From NCBI GenBank assembly GCA_017537045.1, contig JAFYLN010000197.1:1-57623 (forward strand): a DNA stretch of 57,623 nucleotides, read 5' to 3'. The DNA is from Oscillospiraceae bacterium. Lineage in GTDB: Bacteria; Bacillota_A; Clostridia; Oscillospirales; Oscillospiraceae. Numbering within the stretch: position 1 is the first letter of the stretch; every line of letters begins with the position of its first letter. The notes under the pieces were generated by a model. The model saw only the letters and a list, made by a program, of their open reading frames with translations, ran no database searches and had not been told where the DNA came from. Below, piece after piece: positions 38,977 to 48,068 of the stretch. The translations under genes were made by a program, and so were the position numbers.

Positions 38977-39957
38977 TCACCTCAATATCGTAATGGTTCC
39001 GACCTCAATTGAGGTCGTCGTTTTGTTTTTCTGTGCTTTCTGAGTAAACCGGGACACGCGGGCCTGCAGCTTGATACCGCAATCCGGTAGCAGAACAGTC
39101 AGAATATCGCCCAGATCGTAACGAATACCGAAATCCTTTGCAAGCGGAGCAAAGGCACATTCCCATGTACCTTGCTTCTCAAGCAGCTTTTCTACGCCCC
39201 GAGCAGTAAGGCGCGCACGGTAGGCCTCATTAGTTTCGTTGTCTCCCCGCGTCAAATCGCGGGCATCCACGATCAGGGATCGTTTCTGTTGGCCGTTAGA
39301 TCTATCCACAACCACTTGTACGCGGTCATTCCCTTCACCTGCACCCAGCACAATGGCATGGTTCTTCATATTCTCGGTAGAAAGGAGAATGGAATTGACG
39401 GTCAGATTTCCAAACGTTTGGGAAAACACCAGATTCGGGTTTGCTGCAGGTTGGTAGAGCTCCACCGTGATGCCATCAGTGCTGCGCACTGCCCGGAAGC
39501 CTGTATCAGTGCTCTGGCAGGTTTTCTCACAGAGCTCAAGAAAAGACTTATTGCTGATCTGATGGGTGCAAATGACGTTCAACTCCGCATCAGTAAAGGA
39601 GATTCCCTCAAAGCCGGGACTGTTTTCATAAGCGGTCTTGATAGCAGAGCTCAAGTATTCACCTGCCTCGATGGTGCCGATGAATGGCACATCATCTAAG
39701 CAGCGGGTAGCCTGCTTGCCGGTTGCGATGATTTTCCCGTCCTTTATCTGCACGGTCTTGATGACCATCAGCGTCTTCCGGTCATCCCGGCCGACATATA
39801 GGTCTGGCTTGACCTTGCGCTTATAATCTTCTGTCGCCTGCAGCTCTACCGTAAACGGCTGTGTTGTGTTGTATCCCTCCGACCACAAGCAGGAAATGAA
39901 CCGGTCTCCGATAATGGAGATCCGGTTCAGATTTTTATCGTACAGGTTAAGTTTCAT
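38977..39957 (-). CDS. Tail-associated protein, ReqiPepy6 Gp37-like
   Basis: The protein has 326 residues from ATG 39957, overlapping the distal tail gene by 11 bp. The opening LYDKNLNRISIIGDRFISCL and the centre (KTVQIKDGKIIATGKQATRC) match the Gp37-like siphovirus tail family, which replaces the usual tail lysin at the baseplate. Role: baseplate hub. Confidence 0.7.
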   Translation of the reverse strand: MKLNLYDKNLNRISIIGDRFISCLWSEGYNTTQPFTVELQATEDYKRKVKPDLYVGRDDRKTLMVIKTVQIKDGKIIATGKQATRCLDDVPFIGTIEAGEYLSSAIKTAYENSPGFEGISFTDAELNVICTHQISNKSFLELCEKTCQSTDTGFRAVRSTDGITVELYQPAANPNLVFSQTFGNLTVNSILLSTENMKNHAIVLGAGEGNDRVQVVVDRSNGQQKRSLIVDARDLTRGDNETNEAYRARLTARGVEKLLEKQGTWECAFAPLAKDFGIRYDLGDILTVLLPDCGIKLQARVSRFTQKAQKNKTTTSIEVGTITILR

Positions 39958-40798
39958 AGAGTGCCCCCACTGCCGGATTGAAGACAAAGTGGGCTGCCAG
40001 AGCGGCGCCGCCTTCGTCATCGTTGGCAGAAATCAGATTATCGCCAACCTCAAGTTCGAACAGCGTAGATTCTTCATCGATCCAACTGATGATGTCAGAC
40101 ACAACGCTGCCGGAGGTCAGCTCCGCTCGAACGACATTGTCATCGTCGCGGTAAATATCAACGGTATCTCCCGCATTCAGAATGCCGTTCAGCTTCAGAA
40201 ATGCATAGGTTTGCAAGTTAGTTACCGTGACATTAGTACAAGTACCGTCCGACTGCAGGTGAAGTCGGAACGGCACACGCACATCGCCTGGGTTTGAAAC
40301 ATTGGTGTAGCGTGCTGCAGATCTGGTGCCAAATCGATGTGGAACGCTGTAATTTACAGGAAAGCGGAATTGCGGTGTCACTGTGCCGATATAATGGTGT
40401 TTCTCATCTATGTCAAAGAAAAACGGGAACGGGGCATAAAACTGCATTTTGAACAGGCCGTTGTTTTTAACAGCAGAAAAAGTCGGCGCATTTTTCACAT
40501 AAACGCGGATAAAGTGCTTCTTTTGAAACACCAACCGTCCGGTAACAAAAGGTGCGCATACATTGCGCAGTGCATTTTTTCGCTCCACGATATTGCCGTA
40601 CATTTCTCCGGTCACGTCTATTGGGCGTCCGCCCACACTCTTGGTTTCCACGGTTTCGCCAACCTGAGAAAAACCCTGAGAAGTGCCTAGCTTGACTTCT
40701 ACACCGTTTCCGATGTTCATGCCGAAATAGTTGTTTCCATTTCTGCCAAAAACGAATTTCTTTCCGTTGTCTGCTTCAAAGACTACTTCAAATGCCAA
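39947..40798 (-). CDS. Distal tail protein (Dit-like)
   Basis: The protein has 283 residues. The N-terminal domain (FEVVFEADNGKKFVFGRNG; VGGRPIDVTGEMYGNIVERK) and a galectin-like C-terminal half are typical of phage distal tail proteins that cap the tube after the tape measure. It overlaps the tape-measure gene by 11 bp. Confidence 0.75.
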   Translation of the reverse strand: MAFEVVFEADNGKKFVFGRNGNNYFGMNIGNGVEVKLGTSQGFSQVGETVETKSVGGRPIDVTGEMYGNIVERKNALRNVCAPFVTGRLVFQKKHFIRVYVKNAPTFSAVKNNGLFKMQFYAPFPFFFDIDEKHHYIGTVTPQFRFPVNYSVPHRFGTRSAARYTNVSNPGDVRVPFRLHLQSDGTCTNVTVTNLQTYAFLKLNGILNAGDTVDIYRDDDNVVRAELTSGSVVSDIISWIDEESTLFELEVGDNLISANDDEGGAALAAHFVFNPAVGALYET

Positions 40799-42437
40799 GC
40801 AGCTCAGCCTCCTCCTGCTTGTAGCGAGCTTCGTCCATCAGATCTGCTGCGGACTTGGCTTCGCTGTAAATATACTGGTTTACGGTTACTCTGCGGCCTG
40901 CCACGGCACCGCCGCGCAGAGCATTCGCCTGCGATTTGGTCAGGACCATCTCACCCTCGTGCAAGCGCGCAAGGAAATTGTCATAGGGGACATAATCCAA
41001 GCCGGTTGCAAAGCCCGGAATGGAGACCGTTCCGGTCGAGGCAAAGCCCATGCCCACACTGATGCCATCCACAAGTGACGGGAAATTGGTTTTCAAGCTG
41101 TTGAATACGGACACCAAGTTGTCCCAGATTGCGCTTGCAATTGCAGCGCCGATCTCGCCGGCTTTGCTCAGCAGTGCCGACAGGTTTGCAGGATCTGTAA
41201 GATACCTTCCCAGAGCGCCCAGCACTTCGACGGCAGTTGTTGCCAGATCACCGATCATGTTTATAAGGCCGACAGAAATCGTCTTCAGCAGGCTTCCGCC
41301 GGCTGAAAGCAGCTTTTCCAGATTCACGCTATCGGTAAGATAGGATTTGAGGGAATCTAGGATCTTGCTTGCAGATCCGCTCAGCGTCGGAATTGTCTGA
41401 TCGATGCCAACAATTAAATTTGTTAAGGTTTCAATACCGGAGTCCATCACCTTCGGCATATTTTGCGTCACAAAGGTGGTAAAGCCGTTGATCGCCGTAT
41501 TTACTACACCTTGGACATTATCGGGGATCAGCTCATGCAGCAGCGTAGAGATTGAACCGGGCAGCGCTGTGAAGATATTACCTACCGTGGGAACTAGATT
41601 ATCAAGCAGGAATATCTTCGTAGTTGACGCCAACGCTTCCAGTGACGGGCGCATATCCTCGCCAAGGGCAAGATTTCCCAGCACATTGGAAAGCGAAGAC
41701 TTCATTGCCGCAAAGGATCCGGAAATTGTGCTCGTGGTCTCTGCGGCCGTGTTGCCGGTAAGGTTCAGATCGTCAACGCCTTTCTTCAGCATTTCGCTGA
41801 CAGCTTCCTGATACTCAGCCACAGGCACCTGCGTCAGCTGAGAATACTGGGAAGAAAGGAATCCAGCAGCCTGCGCCTGTTTCAGAAAATCTGCAGATGT
41901 TGCCGGCAAGATACCGGAGAACTGGTCTGCGATAGTCTGATAAGAAGACGTGCTGCGGGTGATCATGGTGAACTTTTCGGACAGAGCACTCACGCTCTTG
42001 CCGGTACCGGAGGCATAGTCGGAAATTGCCTGCAGGCCGGCCTTGGCAGCTGCATAGCCCTTTTCGTCGCCCATGGTGGCCGAGAACGTTGCGCCAACAT
42101 CATTGATGGTGGCCAGATATTCATTGGCCGACATATTCAAGTTTTTATAGGCATTTGCGGCATCGTTCAGGATCTGTGATGTATCGATCGCATCAAAAAT
42201 CTTTTCAGCGCCGCCTCTGAGCTGCTCCAGATCAGCGCCTTCCATGATCGTGGCCTTGAGCGCCTTTCCGATGCCCGCTGAAACCAGCGCAGTTTTGAGC
42301 GTGCCGATCAGGTTACTGCCAAAAGAAGCGCCGGAGGATTTACCTGCGCCGCCGAAATAGCTGGAGACCTTCGGGGCGACACCTTCCATGGAAGGCATAA
42401 CCTGAACGTATGCAGTTGCGATTTTACTCTTGGCCAT
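40788..42437 (-). CDS. Tape-measure protein
   Basis: The protein has 549 residues from ATG 42437 (MAKSKIATAYVQVMPSMEGV). Helix-rich, with a PhageMin_Tail-like region (NAYKNLNMSANEYLATINDV; SDYASGTGKSVSALSEKFTM) and hydrophobic segments in the second half. The length is short, predicting a tail of roughly 80 nm by the usual 0.15 nm per residue rule. The C-terminal QANALRGGAVAGRRVTVNQY is typical. Sets tail length. Confidence 0.85.
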   Translation of the reverse strand: MAKSKIATAYVQVMPSMEGVAPKVSSYFGGAGKSSGASFGSNLIGTLKTALVSAGIGKALKATIMEGADLEQLRGGAEKIFDAIDTSQILNDAANAYKNLNMSANEYLATINDVGATFSATMGDEKGYAAAKAGLQAISDYASGTGKSVSALSEKFTMITRSTSSYQTIADQFSGILPATSADFLKQAQAAGFLSSQYSQLTQVPVAEYQEAVSEMLKKGVDDLNLTGNTAAETTSTISGSFAAMKSSLSNVLGNLALGEDMRPSLEALASTTKIFLLDNLVPTVGNIFTALPGSISTLLHELIPDNVQGVVNTAINGFTTFVTQNMPKVMDSGIETLTNLIVGIDQTIPTLSGSASKILDSLKSYLTDSVNLEKLLSAGGSLLKTISVGLINMIGDLATTAVEVLGALGRYLTDPANLSALLSKAGEIGAAIASAIWDNLVSVFNSLKTNFPSLVDGISVGMGFASTGTVSIPGFATGLDYVPYDNFLARLHEGEMVLTKSQANALRGGAVAGRRVTVNQYIYSEAKSAADLMDEARYKQEEAELLGI

Positions 42438-42822
42438 GACGAACCCCCGTTCTTCTGAACCATTCTTCCTCGTAGTCCTCCGGTGTATCGTAGGCTTCCA
42501 CATCGCTGGGTGGCATCTGCACCGGAACACCCAACAGCGCATCCAATACTGATCTTGGACGGTTTGCACCGTTGGTGCCACTGTCAGACAGCATCCACGT
42601 AATCGTAGAAAGCCTGTCCACTACGGCTGCCAAAAGCATTTCTCCCCGAGAAATCTTCACACCGGATATTTTTCTCATAATACGGGAATCTTCCCTCAGA
42701 CCGACAACAAGCGTTGCCAGCAGTTTCACCGGCAACGCTTGATAATTGAAAATCCCATATGTTTCCGCCAGATCGCAGATCACAGCATCCCGATCTAAGC
42801 GGAGCATGCCGGCGAGGGTCAA
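42424..42822 (-). CDS. Tail assembly chaperone, frameshift extension (GpT-like)
   Basis: The frame (LTLAGMLRLDRDAVICDLAE onward) lacks its own ribosome site. It is in the -1 frame of the preceding gene and is reached through the slippery site A-AAA-AAC (complement of 42825-42831), just before that gene's stop. It is therefore probably made only as a fusion of about 220 residues. The charged helical end (YEEEWFRRTGVRHGQE) overlaps the tape measure. Helps tail tube assembly. Confidence 0.75.
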   Translation of the reverse strand: MTLAGMLRLDRDAVICDLAETYGIFNYQALPVKLLATLVVGLREDSRIMRKISGVKISRGEMLLAAVVDRLSTITWMLSDSGTNGANRPRSVLDALLGVPVQMPPSDVEAYDTPEDYEEEWFRRTGVRHGQE

Positions 42823-43088
42823 GAGTTTTTTCCGTTTTCTCCGAAGGACTTGATAATGTCCTCCACCGCTTCCTCAACTGCCGCCACAGGTACGCGGCCA
42901 TCAGAGGTGCGAAGATGGTCGTACAACTTCTTTCTCTGTTCTGCGCCAAGAATCAGCTTGACAGCAGTGGAAGCCCGAAAACCAACAGCAATGGAGTCAT
43001 CTGCCATAACGTCCAGAAGCTCCATATTGTCCATGACGTTTTCTGGCAGCTCACAGACAAATCCGGTTCTGGTTTCACATTTCGCCAT
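42819..43088 (-). CDS. Tail assembly chaperone, short form (GpG-like)
   Basis: The protein has 89 residues, compact and helical (ELPENVMDNMELLDVMADDS; LILGAEQRKKLYDHLRTSDG; VEEAVEDIIKSFGENGKNS). It ends right after an in-frame A-AAA-AAC slip site, giving short and long products as in lambda G/GT. It follows the tail tube gene as expected. Confidence 0.75.
   Translation of the reverse strand: MAKCETRTGFVCELPENVMDNMELLDVMADDSIAVGFRASTAVKLILGAEQRKKLYDHLRTSDGRVPVAAVEEAVEDIIKSFGENGKNS
42825..42831 (-). promoter_or_regulatory. Programmed -1 frameshift site A-AAA-AAC
   Basis: The minus-strand heptamer AAAAAAC is in zero-frame phase (GGA AAA AAC TCT TGA). Slipping back one base joins directly to LLTLAGMLRLD. 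Location between two tail chaperone genes fits the conserved siphovirus mechanism. Confidence 0.8.
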
Positions 43089-43100
43089 AATGGACCCTCC

Positions 43101-43661
43101 TTAGCTTGCTGCACTTTCGTTCATGATGTACTCATAATGCGTCTGGCCGTCGGTATCAGGCGCGGCGGAGATCTTCGTGCCATAGCCCACGGGCTTCTTG
43201 TCGTTGTAGACGATTTCATCCACTTCGACCACCTTGCCCTTGGGAATCACAATGCGCTTGATGCCGCCGTTTTTCAGGAGCATGTCAACGACAAAGACCT
43301 TCTCTACCTGTTCCTTACGGTTCGCCTTGACCGTGATGCCGGTTTTCAGCGTGCCGGTCACGTTATCGTCACCGTACACGACCTTCAACACTTCGACGTT
43401 TGTGGACTCGATCAGCGTCCACTTGAAGCTGTCGGGCTTTTCGGTCATGGAATCCAGAACCACATCGCCGCCCCATGCTTTGGTCTGCTCAGACGCGGGG
43501 CTGTTGGCGTTGGTCACACCGTCATCGGAGCAATAACCCAGAGGCTTGTAGGCAGCCGCAAGAGCAGTTTTTGCATCGGTGGGTAGGACAGTACCCAGCG
43601 GTGCAACAAAAATCGCGCCAGTCGTTTTCGGCTTACTGGCGGTTACGTTTGCAGTATCCAT
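43101..43661 (-). CDS. Major tail tube protein
   Basis: The protein has 186 residues, beta-rich (GAIFVAPLGTVLPTDAKTAL; EKPDSFKWTLIESTNVEVLK; GIKRIVIPKGKVVEVDEIVY), typical of siphovirus tail tubes. Position between completion proteins and chaperones supports this. Forms the hollow tube around the tape measure. Confidence 0.75.
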   Translation of the reverse strand: MDTANVTASKPKTTGAIFVAPLGTVLPTDAKTALAAAYKPLGYCSDDGVTNANSPASEQTKAWGGDVVLDSMTEKPDSFKWTLIESTNVEVLKVVYGDDNVTGTLKTGITVKANRKEQVEKVFVVDMLLKNGGIKRIVIPKGKVVEVDEIVYNDKKPVGYGTKISAAPDTDGQTHYEYIMNESAAS

Positions 43662-43673
43662 AATTCTCCCTCC

Positions 43674-44009
43674 TTAGTAGTGGGTAATGTTATACACCGC
43701 TTGATAGCGGTGTCGTTTTCTTTGGGTATCGGGGAACGGATAATCACTGTTTAACTCTGAGCAGGAAACCTGCTCAAGCTCCATCAGCGCGTCCATTGCC
43801 GCCTTTACTTGCTTATTGAGCTTCGCCGCTTCCAGCTTGCTCTCAGCGTAGGATTGTGCAATAAAAAGTGATGTTTCAATGTGATTCTCCCGGGTAGTAT
43901 CCGAGCGGTCCAGAATCACAAAACGGTCAGGCGCAGAATCGGGATACTCCATATAGACAGGAACGGAAAGCCACTGGGAAACAAAGTCCTTGATAGTAAT
44001 TTCAATCAT
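43674..44009 (-). CDS. Tail completion / terminator-like protein
   Basis: The protein has 111 residues with an alpha/beta arrangement (MIEITIKDFVSQWLSVPVYM; PDRFVILDRSDTTRENHIET; LNKQVKAAMDALMELEQV) like tail terminators that cap the tube top. Overlaps the upstream gene by 4 bp. Confidence 0.65.
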   Translation of the reverse strand: MIEITIKDFVSQWLSVPVYMEYPDSAPDRFVILDRSDTTRENHIETSLFIAQSYAESKLEAAKLNKQVKAAMDALMELEQVSCSELNSDYPFPDTQRKRHRYQAVYNITHY

Positions 44010-44206
44010 TCTGCATTCTCCTTTGCTTTCGTCCTACCTGCGGCAATCACTCGCGTCCTGCCGACCATCACGTCGGAATGATACGGCATTCCGGTGGCTC
44101 GGGTCATGCGCTCAGCTTCCTTCTCGCAGATTTCCGCAATCTCCGGAGATCGAAGCATCAGGTCACCGGCCGCCTGATAGTCCCACTCAAAATTCTTGCT
44201 AGCCAT
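44006..44206 (-). CDS. Short HK97 gp10-like head-tail joining protein
   Basis: The protein has 66 residues: FEWDYQAAGDLMLRSPEIAE, EKEAERMTRATGMPYHSDVM, then a strand (GRTRVIAAG). It looks like a shortened gp10-type joining protein. Overlaps both neighbours. Confidence 0.6.
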   Translation of the reverse strand: MASKNFEWDYQAAGDLMLRSPEIAEICEKEAERMTRATGMPYHSDVMVGRTRVIAAGRTKAKENAE

Positions 44207-44540
44207 ACCGCTCCACCTTCACTCTCATGTTCCAGTCGTGCGGAAGGTTTTCAGGGATCCACTGCTGCGGGATGCCGAACGTCCTCCACTTCTTGCCGAA
44301 GAATTCCACAGTGCGGTCTTCCCACACATGGGTATCGTCTTTCGGAATACACAGTTCATAGACAGCATGTTTGCCGTGAAGCTGGGTATCACCGACAATA
44401 TCATCCGTACTTGCCGGACAAATCAGCACGTTTTTCACTTCAACCGGATTCTCTGCGTAAACGGTGCAGTTGAAGGCATCCACGCCGGTCTGCGTGCGCT
44501 CATAGAGCAGGATCGTTGCTCCCTTTATCAGTGATGCCAT
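44199..44540 (-). CDS. Head-tail joining protein
   Basis: The protein has 113 residues from ATG 44540 and is beta-rich (GATILLYERTQTGVDAFNCT; HAVYELCIPKDDTHVWEDRT; WIPENLPHDWNMRVKVERYG). Order in the operon fits a stopper or head closure protein. Its start lies within the end of the connector gene. Confidence 0.6.
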   Translation of the reverse strand: MASLIKGATILLYERTQTGVDAFNCTVYAENPVEVKNVLICPASTDDIVGDTQLHGKHAVYELCIPKDDTHVWEDRTVEFFGKKWRTFGIPQQWIPENLPHDWNMRVKVERYG

Positions 44541-44922
44541 AAGGATCAAATACCCCCATTCTCTGCCGCCGCAGGCCTAGCCGTGCAAGCTCAGATTTCT
44601 TGATGAATATGCCTCCACCGGGTACGAGGAAAGTGCCGGACGCACTGTAAGGTCCGGCACTCTGTGTAAATTGGGTCATGGGTTCCTGATCGGTGGCAGT
44701 CATCAGTGTTCGGGCAACGATATCAACAACAACCGATTTTGCGACTTCCTTATAGCCCGGAATGCCCGCAATCATCGCATCAATATCTTTACCCACTTTA
44801 TTCGCTTCCACGTAAATGGAAGCGCTGACGACCTCAAGGAGCGCTCTGGCGCGCTCCTGTTCTGCTGCAGTCATGGTCCGCCACAGCTTTGTCAGGTCGT
44901 CAACCGTTGCAAGCGGGGTCAT
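44500..44922 (-). CDS. Head-tail connector (gp6-like adaptor)
   Basis: The protein has 140 residues. TPLATVDDLTKLWRTMTAAE followed by helices (RARALLEVVSASIYVEANK) and TQSAGPYSASGTFLVPGGG is a typical Gp19/Gp15-type adaptor that seats on the portal ring. Confidence 0.75.
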   Translation of the reverse strand: MTPLATVDDLTKLWRTMTAAEQERARALLEVVSASIYVEANKVGKDIDAMIAGIPGYKEVAKSVVVDIVARTLMTATDQEPMTQFTQSAGPYSASGTFLVPGGGIFIKKSELARLGLRRQRMGVFDPYGITDKGSNDPAL

Positions 44923-45224
44923 TACTTCTTACCCCGGTGGGAAGCTTTGGGCTTTTCAACTGGAGCTTCCTCCGCCACTTCGGTCTGCTCAGGTTCCTCT
45001 TCGCCGGTGGTGTCCTCGGGAATTTCGTCCTCGAGGGGCTCTTCCTCGAAGTCTTCGCCGGCAGTGTCCTCGGGAATTTTGTCCTCGAAGGCATCTTCCT
45101 CGAAGCCTTCGCCATTGGTCATCTGGGAATCAGTATCCTCTACCAACTCCCAGTTCTTGCCGGTGACCTTGTTGCTTGTGTTGATGACCTCTTTGGTCTT
45201 CTTGTTACGGTAGGTGTAACCCAT
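44922..45224 (-). CDS. Small acidic protein with duplicated 18-residue unit
   Basis: The protein has 100 residues. Start GYTYRNKKTKEVINTSNKVT, then a very acidic middle in which an 18-residue unit (ending in KIPEDTAGED and EIPEDTTGEE) occurs twice, then a basic end (KASHRGKK). The DNA carries a 54-bp tandem repeat. It lies between capsid and connector; perhaps a head decoration or assembly helper. Confidence 0.6.
   Translation of the reverse strand: MGYTYRNKKTKEVINTSNKVTGKNWELVEDTDSQMTNGEGFEEDAFEDKIPEDTAGEDFEEEPLEDEIPEDTTGEEEPEQTEVAEEAPVEKPKASHRGKK
45011..45118. repeat. 54-bp tandem repeat, two copies
   Basis: Copy 1 (45011-45064) and copy 2 (45065-45118) differ at few positions and keep the frame (18 codons). 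Slippage could add or remove copies. Confidence 0.8.
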
Positions 45225-45227
45225 AGA

Positions 45228-46106
45228 TTAAGCCTCCTCTACAACACGCGCAAAAGCATCCTCGACCAAGATGCCGAAACCAATGGAGGTAGTTGCCCGC
45301 AGATAAATCTGGCCGGAACCCTTCAGGTCGACACCAGTGTTATCGGGGTCACCATAGGGGATAATTTCCACCTTGATTTTCTTGGAATAGCCCCACTTGA
45401 AGCAGTTTGCGAAGTCACCGATGATGGCCATATCTTTGGAGTCGCCGAAGGAAACAGTGCTATTAACACTGGAGCGAATGCCATTGACTTCCTTAGGATT
45501 ACCACCCCAAGACAGACCGGGATACAGCTTGGTTCCAGAGTTGTCCCGCATCTTGCCCATAGCAGATGCAAAGGTCTTTGCCATAGCAATACCAGTGGCA
45601 TCCCAGTCACCGATCAGCGCAATGGCATCTTCCACGCATTCATCGGGCAAAGCCGCATTGTAGTCCACGGTCTGATCGATCTTATCGAAATGCATGGTGA
45701 TCAAGGCGGACTCCTGGCCATCTCGGGGGTTTACACCATGGAATGCCATGATATCCAGACCGCGAGCGACCTTATTGGAGAAACCTTCCGTAAATGCCTG
45801 CAGAATGTCGACCTGTTCTTCTTCAGAGGCCTCCATAAATTCCTCGGAAATACGGGCACCATATTCGATTTCGTGTGGGACCACCTTCACGGGTACAACG
45901 GTGATGCCGCCGTGACGTCTCTTCTGGCTTTCGCCAACCAGATCCACTTCGTTGTCCATGGAGAAGGTGAAATACTTGTTTCCGCTGAACTCCACGGGAG
46001 TCTGTGCGCACAGAGCTGCTACAGAGGACTTACCCTTAACCTGATTAAACAGGCTCTTGACCAGTTTGGGATCAAACAGGTCGCTCATGTTTTGTACTGC
46101 TGCCAT
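45228..46106 (-). CDS. Major capsid protein (HK97 fold)
   Basis: The protein has 292 residues. It begins AAVQNMSDLFDPKLVKSLFN and has the N-arm, the E-loop region (VDLVGESQKRRHGGITVVPV), the spine helix (EEEQVDILQAFTEGFSNKVA) and P-domain/A-domain elements (MAIIGDFANCFKWGYSKKIK) of HK97-type capsids. It follows the scaffold gene. Builds the icosahedral head. Confidence 0.85.
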   Translation of the reverse strand: MAAVQNMSDLFDPKLVKSLFNQVKGKSSVAALCAQTPVEFSGNKYFTFSMDNEVDLVGESQKRRHGGITVVPVKVVPHEIEYGARISEEFMEASEEEQVDILQAFTEGFSNKVARGLDIMAFHGVNPRDGQESALITMHFDKIDQTVDYNAALPDECVEDAIALIGDWDATGIAMAKTFASAMGKMRDNSGTKLYPGLSWGGNPKEVNGIRSSVNSTVSFGDSKDMAIIGDFANCFKWGYSKKIKVEIIPYGDPDNTGVDLKGSGQIYLRATTSIGFGILVEDAFARVVEEA

Positions 46107-46112
46107 AGTTAA

Positions 46113-46511
46113 TTATTCTCCTTTCATGTTGCGAAGCAGGTTTCTCAGACCTGCTCTGTTTCCTTCTTCAGTGGGTGTACCAGGTTCTGCCAGCGGAGCA
46201 GGACCCTTGACGGATTTCAGAATACCCGCAACCGTGTCCGCATCGGCGCGAATATCCTTTTCGGTTTCGCCGGTAAGCCGGCTAGCCATTTCGAAGGGGA
46301 TTCCCTTCTCACGGGCAATACGCTGTTTCAGCTCCGTAGTCTGGAAGCCCTTGATCTGATTCTGCAGATCAACGATTGTTGCCGCGTGTGTATCACGTTC
46401 GCCTGTCAGCGTCGTGACCTGCTGCTGAAGGTTTGCAACATCGCCATACTTTGCGGTGACGGCGGCGTCGAATTCCTCCTGCGTGTTAATCGGCGTAAAT
46501 TCTTCTGCCAT
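46113..46511 (-). CDS. Capsid scaffolding protein
   Basis: The protein has 132 residues: an N-terminal segment, a coiled coil (VANLQQQVTTLTGERDTHAA), and a basic C-terminal helix (RAGLRNLLRNMKGE) that would bind capsid subunits. Typical scaffold size and location immediately before the capsid gene. Confidence 0.75.
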   Translation of the reverse strand: MAEEFTPINTQEEFDAAVTAKYGDVANLQQQVTTLTGERDTHAATIVDLQNQIKGFQTTELKQRIAREKGIPFEMASRLTGETEKDIRADADTVAGILKSVKGPAPLAEPGTPTEEGNRAGLRNLLRNMKGE

Positions 46512-46557
46512 TTGGTTTCCTCCTGTTTGGATTTATATTTACTACCGGAATATCCGG

Positions 46558-47997
46558 TCAGTAACCGATTTTTTGCTTTTTGGTTTCCTTCTTCGAGCTA
46601 CAACGCCAGAAAGCCAGAATCATGCTGTCCATCAGCTCGATTTTGGCACCGTCCAGAATGGACTTGAAGCCATATCCGCCGTTGGAACCGATTGCGCGCT
46701 TTTCACAGTTACTGACGATCTGCACCATGGAGGGCTGTCCCATGTGGCACAGCTCCTTCATGAAGATCGCCTGCGAAAATGCAGAGTTGGCCATGATAAT
46801 GTCCTTTACCGTAGGCAGCACCGGTGTTTTCAGCTTCTTCTGTTTCATTGCCTTTGCGAGCAATTCCTGACCGTTGGCGCCATCTACCACAACAGAATCT
46901 ACTTCCGCCCGCGAAAGGAAATCCAGTATCCAGTTATTGCCGCCACGCATGGGGCGGCAGTCGATTGCTTCAACGAAAATACGGCCATCGGCGGTTTTGA
47001 CAGCAATGGACATTGCAACGCTGTCTCCGTCGTGGCCGTATTTGATTCCTACGAATAGTTTTCCTGTCAATTTGGGGAGCGTTCTGCACTGCAGTTCCTC
47101 CCACTCCCGTTTGCTGATCGCCGACTTCTGGTTATACCGAAGCCACAGACCCAGACGTTGGATGTTGAAATCGACTTCATCCGAACCGACTTCATCCATG
47201 ACGGCACGCTCCGTCAGGATCGTTCCCAACGACGGATTTGTCTCATACCATGCGTCTTTGTCCATGGGATTGGTCATTTCATCGACAGACCATTCCGCCC
47301 ATCCGGTATTCACCGTTTCGCCCTGCAGCGCTGCGTTGCGCAGCTTCGTAAAGACGGTACCCACGGATACTGTGGTTGGCGGTGTGCCGCAGAAGATGGT
47401 CTGCGGATTCCGGCTGTCCGTGACCACGTATTTCAGGGCGATTTCCTGATCGTCGGTATATTCCTGTGCTTCGTCGATAACTAGCAAATCGAAGCCTTCA
47501 CCAAGGCCGCCTTTAGAAGATCGGGTACGAAAATCAATTGTGCCGCCACCTTCGCAGAGCAGAACGATTCTCTCTAAGCCCAGCTGCTTCGTATAGGTGA
47601 AATGTTTGTCGTACTTCTCTCCCTTTTTGATTCGGCTGACTTCCTGATAGCCGGCGCCCACCAAGCGGGCAGCCAATCGGCGGGAAGCTGCGGTACTGGT
47701 GGTAGTTCGGTGCGCAGTGTGCAGGATTCTCTCGCCTGATTCCAGACCGTACATTTCCCGAATCACCACGACCTCGTTTTTACCGTTTCGGCGCGGTATT
47801 TCCTCGCCGAACTTGGTATGAACCCACAGTCCGTCCTCATTGACAGCCAAAATATCGTAGATCAGAAGTTCCTGCCATTCCTGTGCGGTACGGCCGCTAC
47901 TGTTGTACAAGTCAATTGCTTCCTGTCCCCGAGTCTCTGTATAGGGTAAGACGATGGATTTGGTAGGGGTCTGCCGGCCCTTGCGCGGTTCTGCCAT
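46558..47997 (-). CDS. terL: Terminase large subunit
   Basis: The protein has 479 residues. The Walker A-like loop is IPRRNGKNEVV (about 68-78); Walker B is FDLLVIDEAQEY with the catalytic Glu (about 170-181). The C-terminal nuclease has conserved acidic sites (GIKYGHDGDSVAM; SVVVDGANGQELL). It pumps and cuts DNA during packaging. AAGGAGGTC precedes the ATG. It lies after portal and MuF genes, the reverse of the usual order. Confidence 0.88.
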   Translation of the reverse strand: MAEPRKGRQTPTKSIVLPYTETRGQEAIDLYNSSGRTAQEWQELLIYDILAVNEDGLWVHTKFGEEIPRRNGKNEVVVIREMYGLESGERILHTAHRTTTSTAASRRLAARLVGAGYQEVSRIKKGEKYDKHFTYTKQLGLERIVLLCEGGGTIDFRTRSSKGGLGEGFDLLVIDEAQEYTDDQEIALKYVVTDSRNPQTIFCGTPPTTVSVGTVFTKLRNAALQGETVNTGWAEWSVDEMTNPMDKDAWYETNPSLGTILTERAVMDEVGSDEVDFNIQRLGLWLRYNQKSAISKREWEELQCRTLPKLTGKLFVGIKYGHDGDSVAMSIAVKTADGRIFVEAIDCRPMRGGNNWILDFLSRAEVDSVVVDGANGQELLAKAMKQKKLKTPVLPTVKDIIMANSAFSQAIFMKELCHMGQPSMVQIVSNCEKRAIGSNGGYGFKSILDGAKIELMDSMILAFWRCSSKKETKKQKIGY

Positions 47998-48068
47998 AAA
48001 GACCTCCTTGCTTTTGGTATAGAAAAAGCACGGTGCAAATGCATCGTGCTTTTATAATTTCATTTGGA

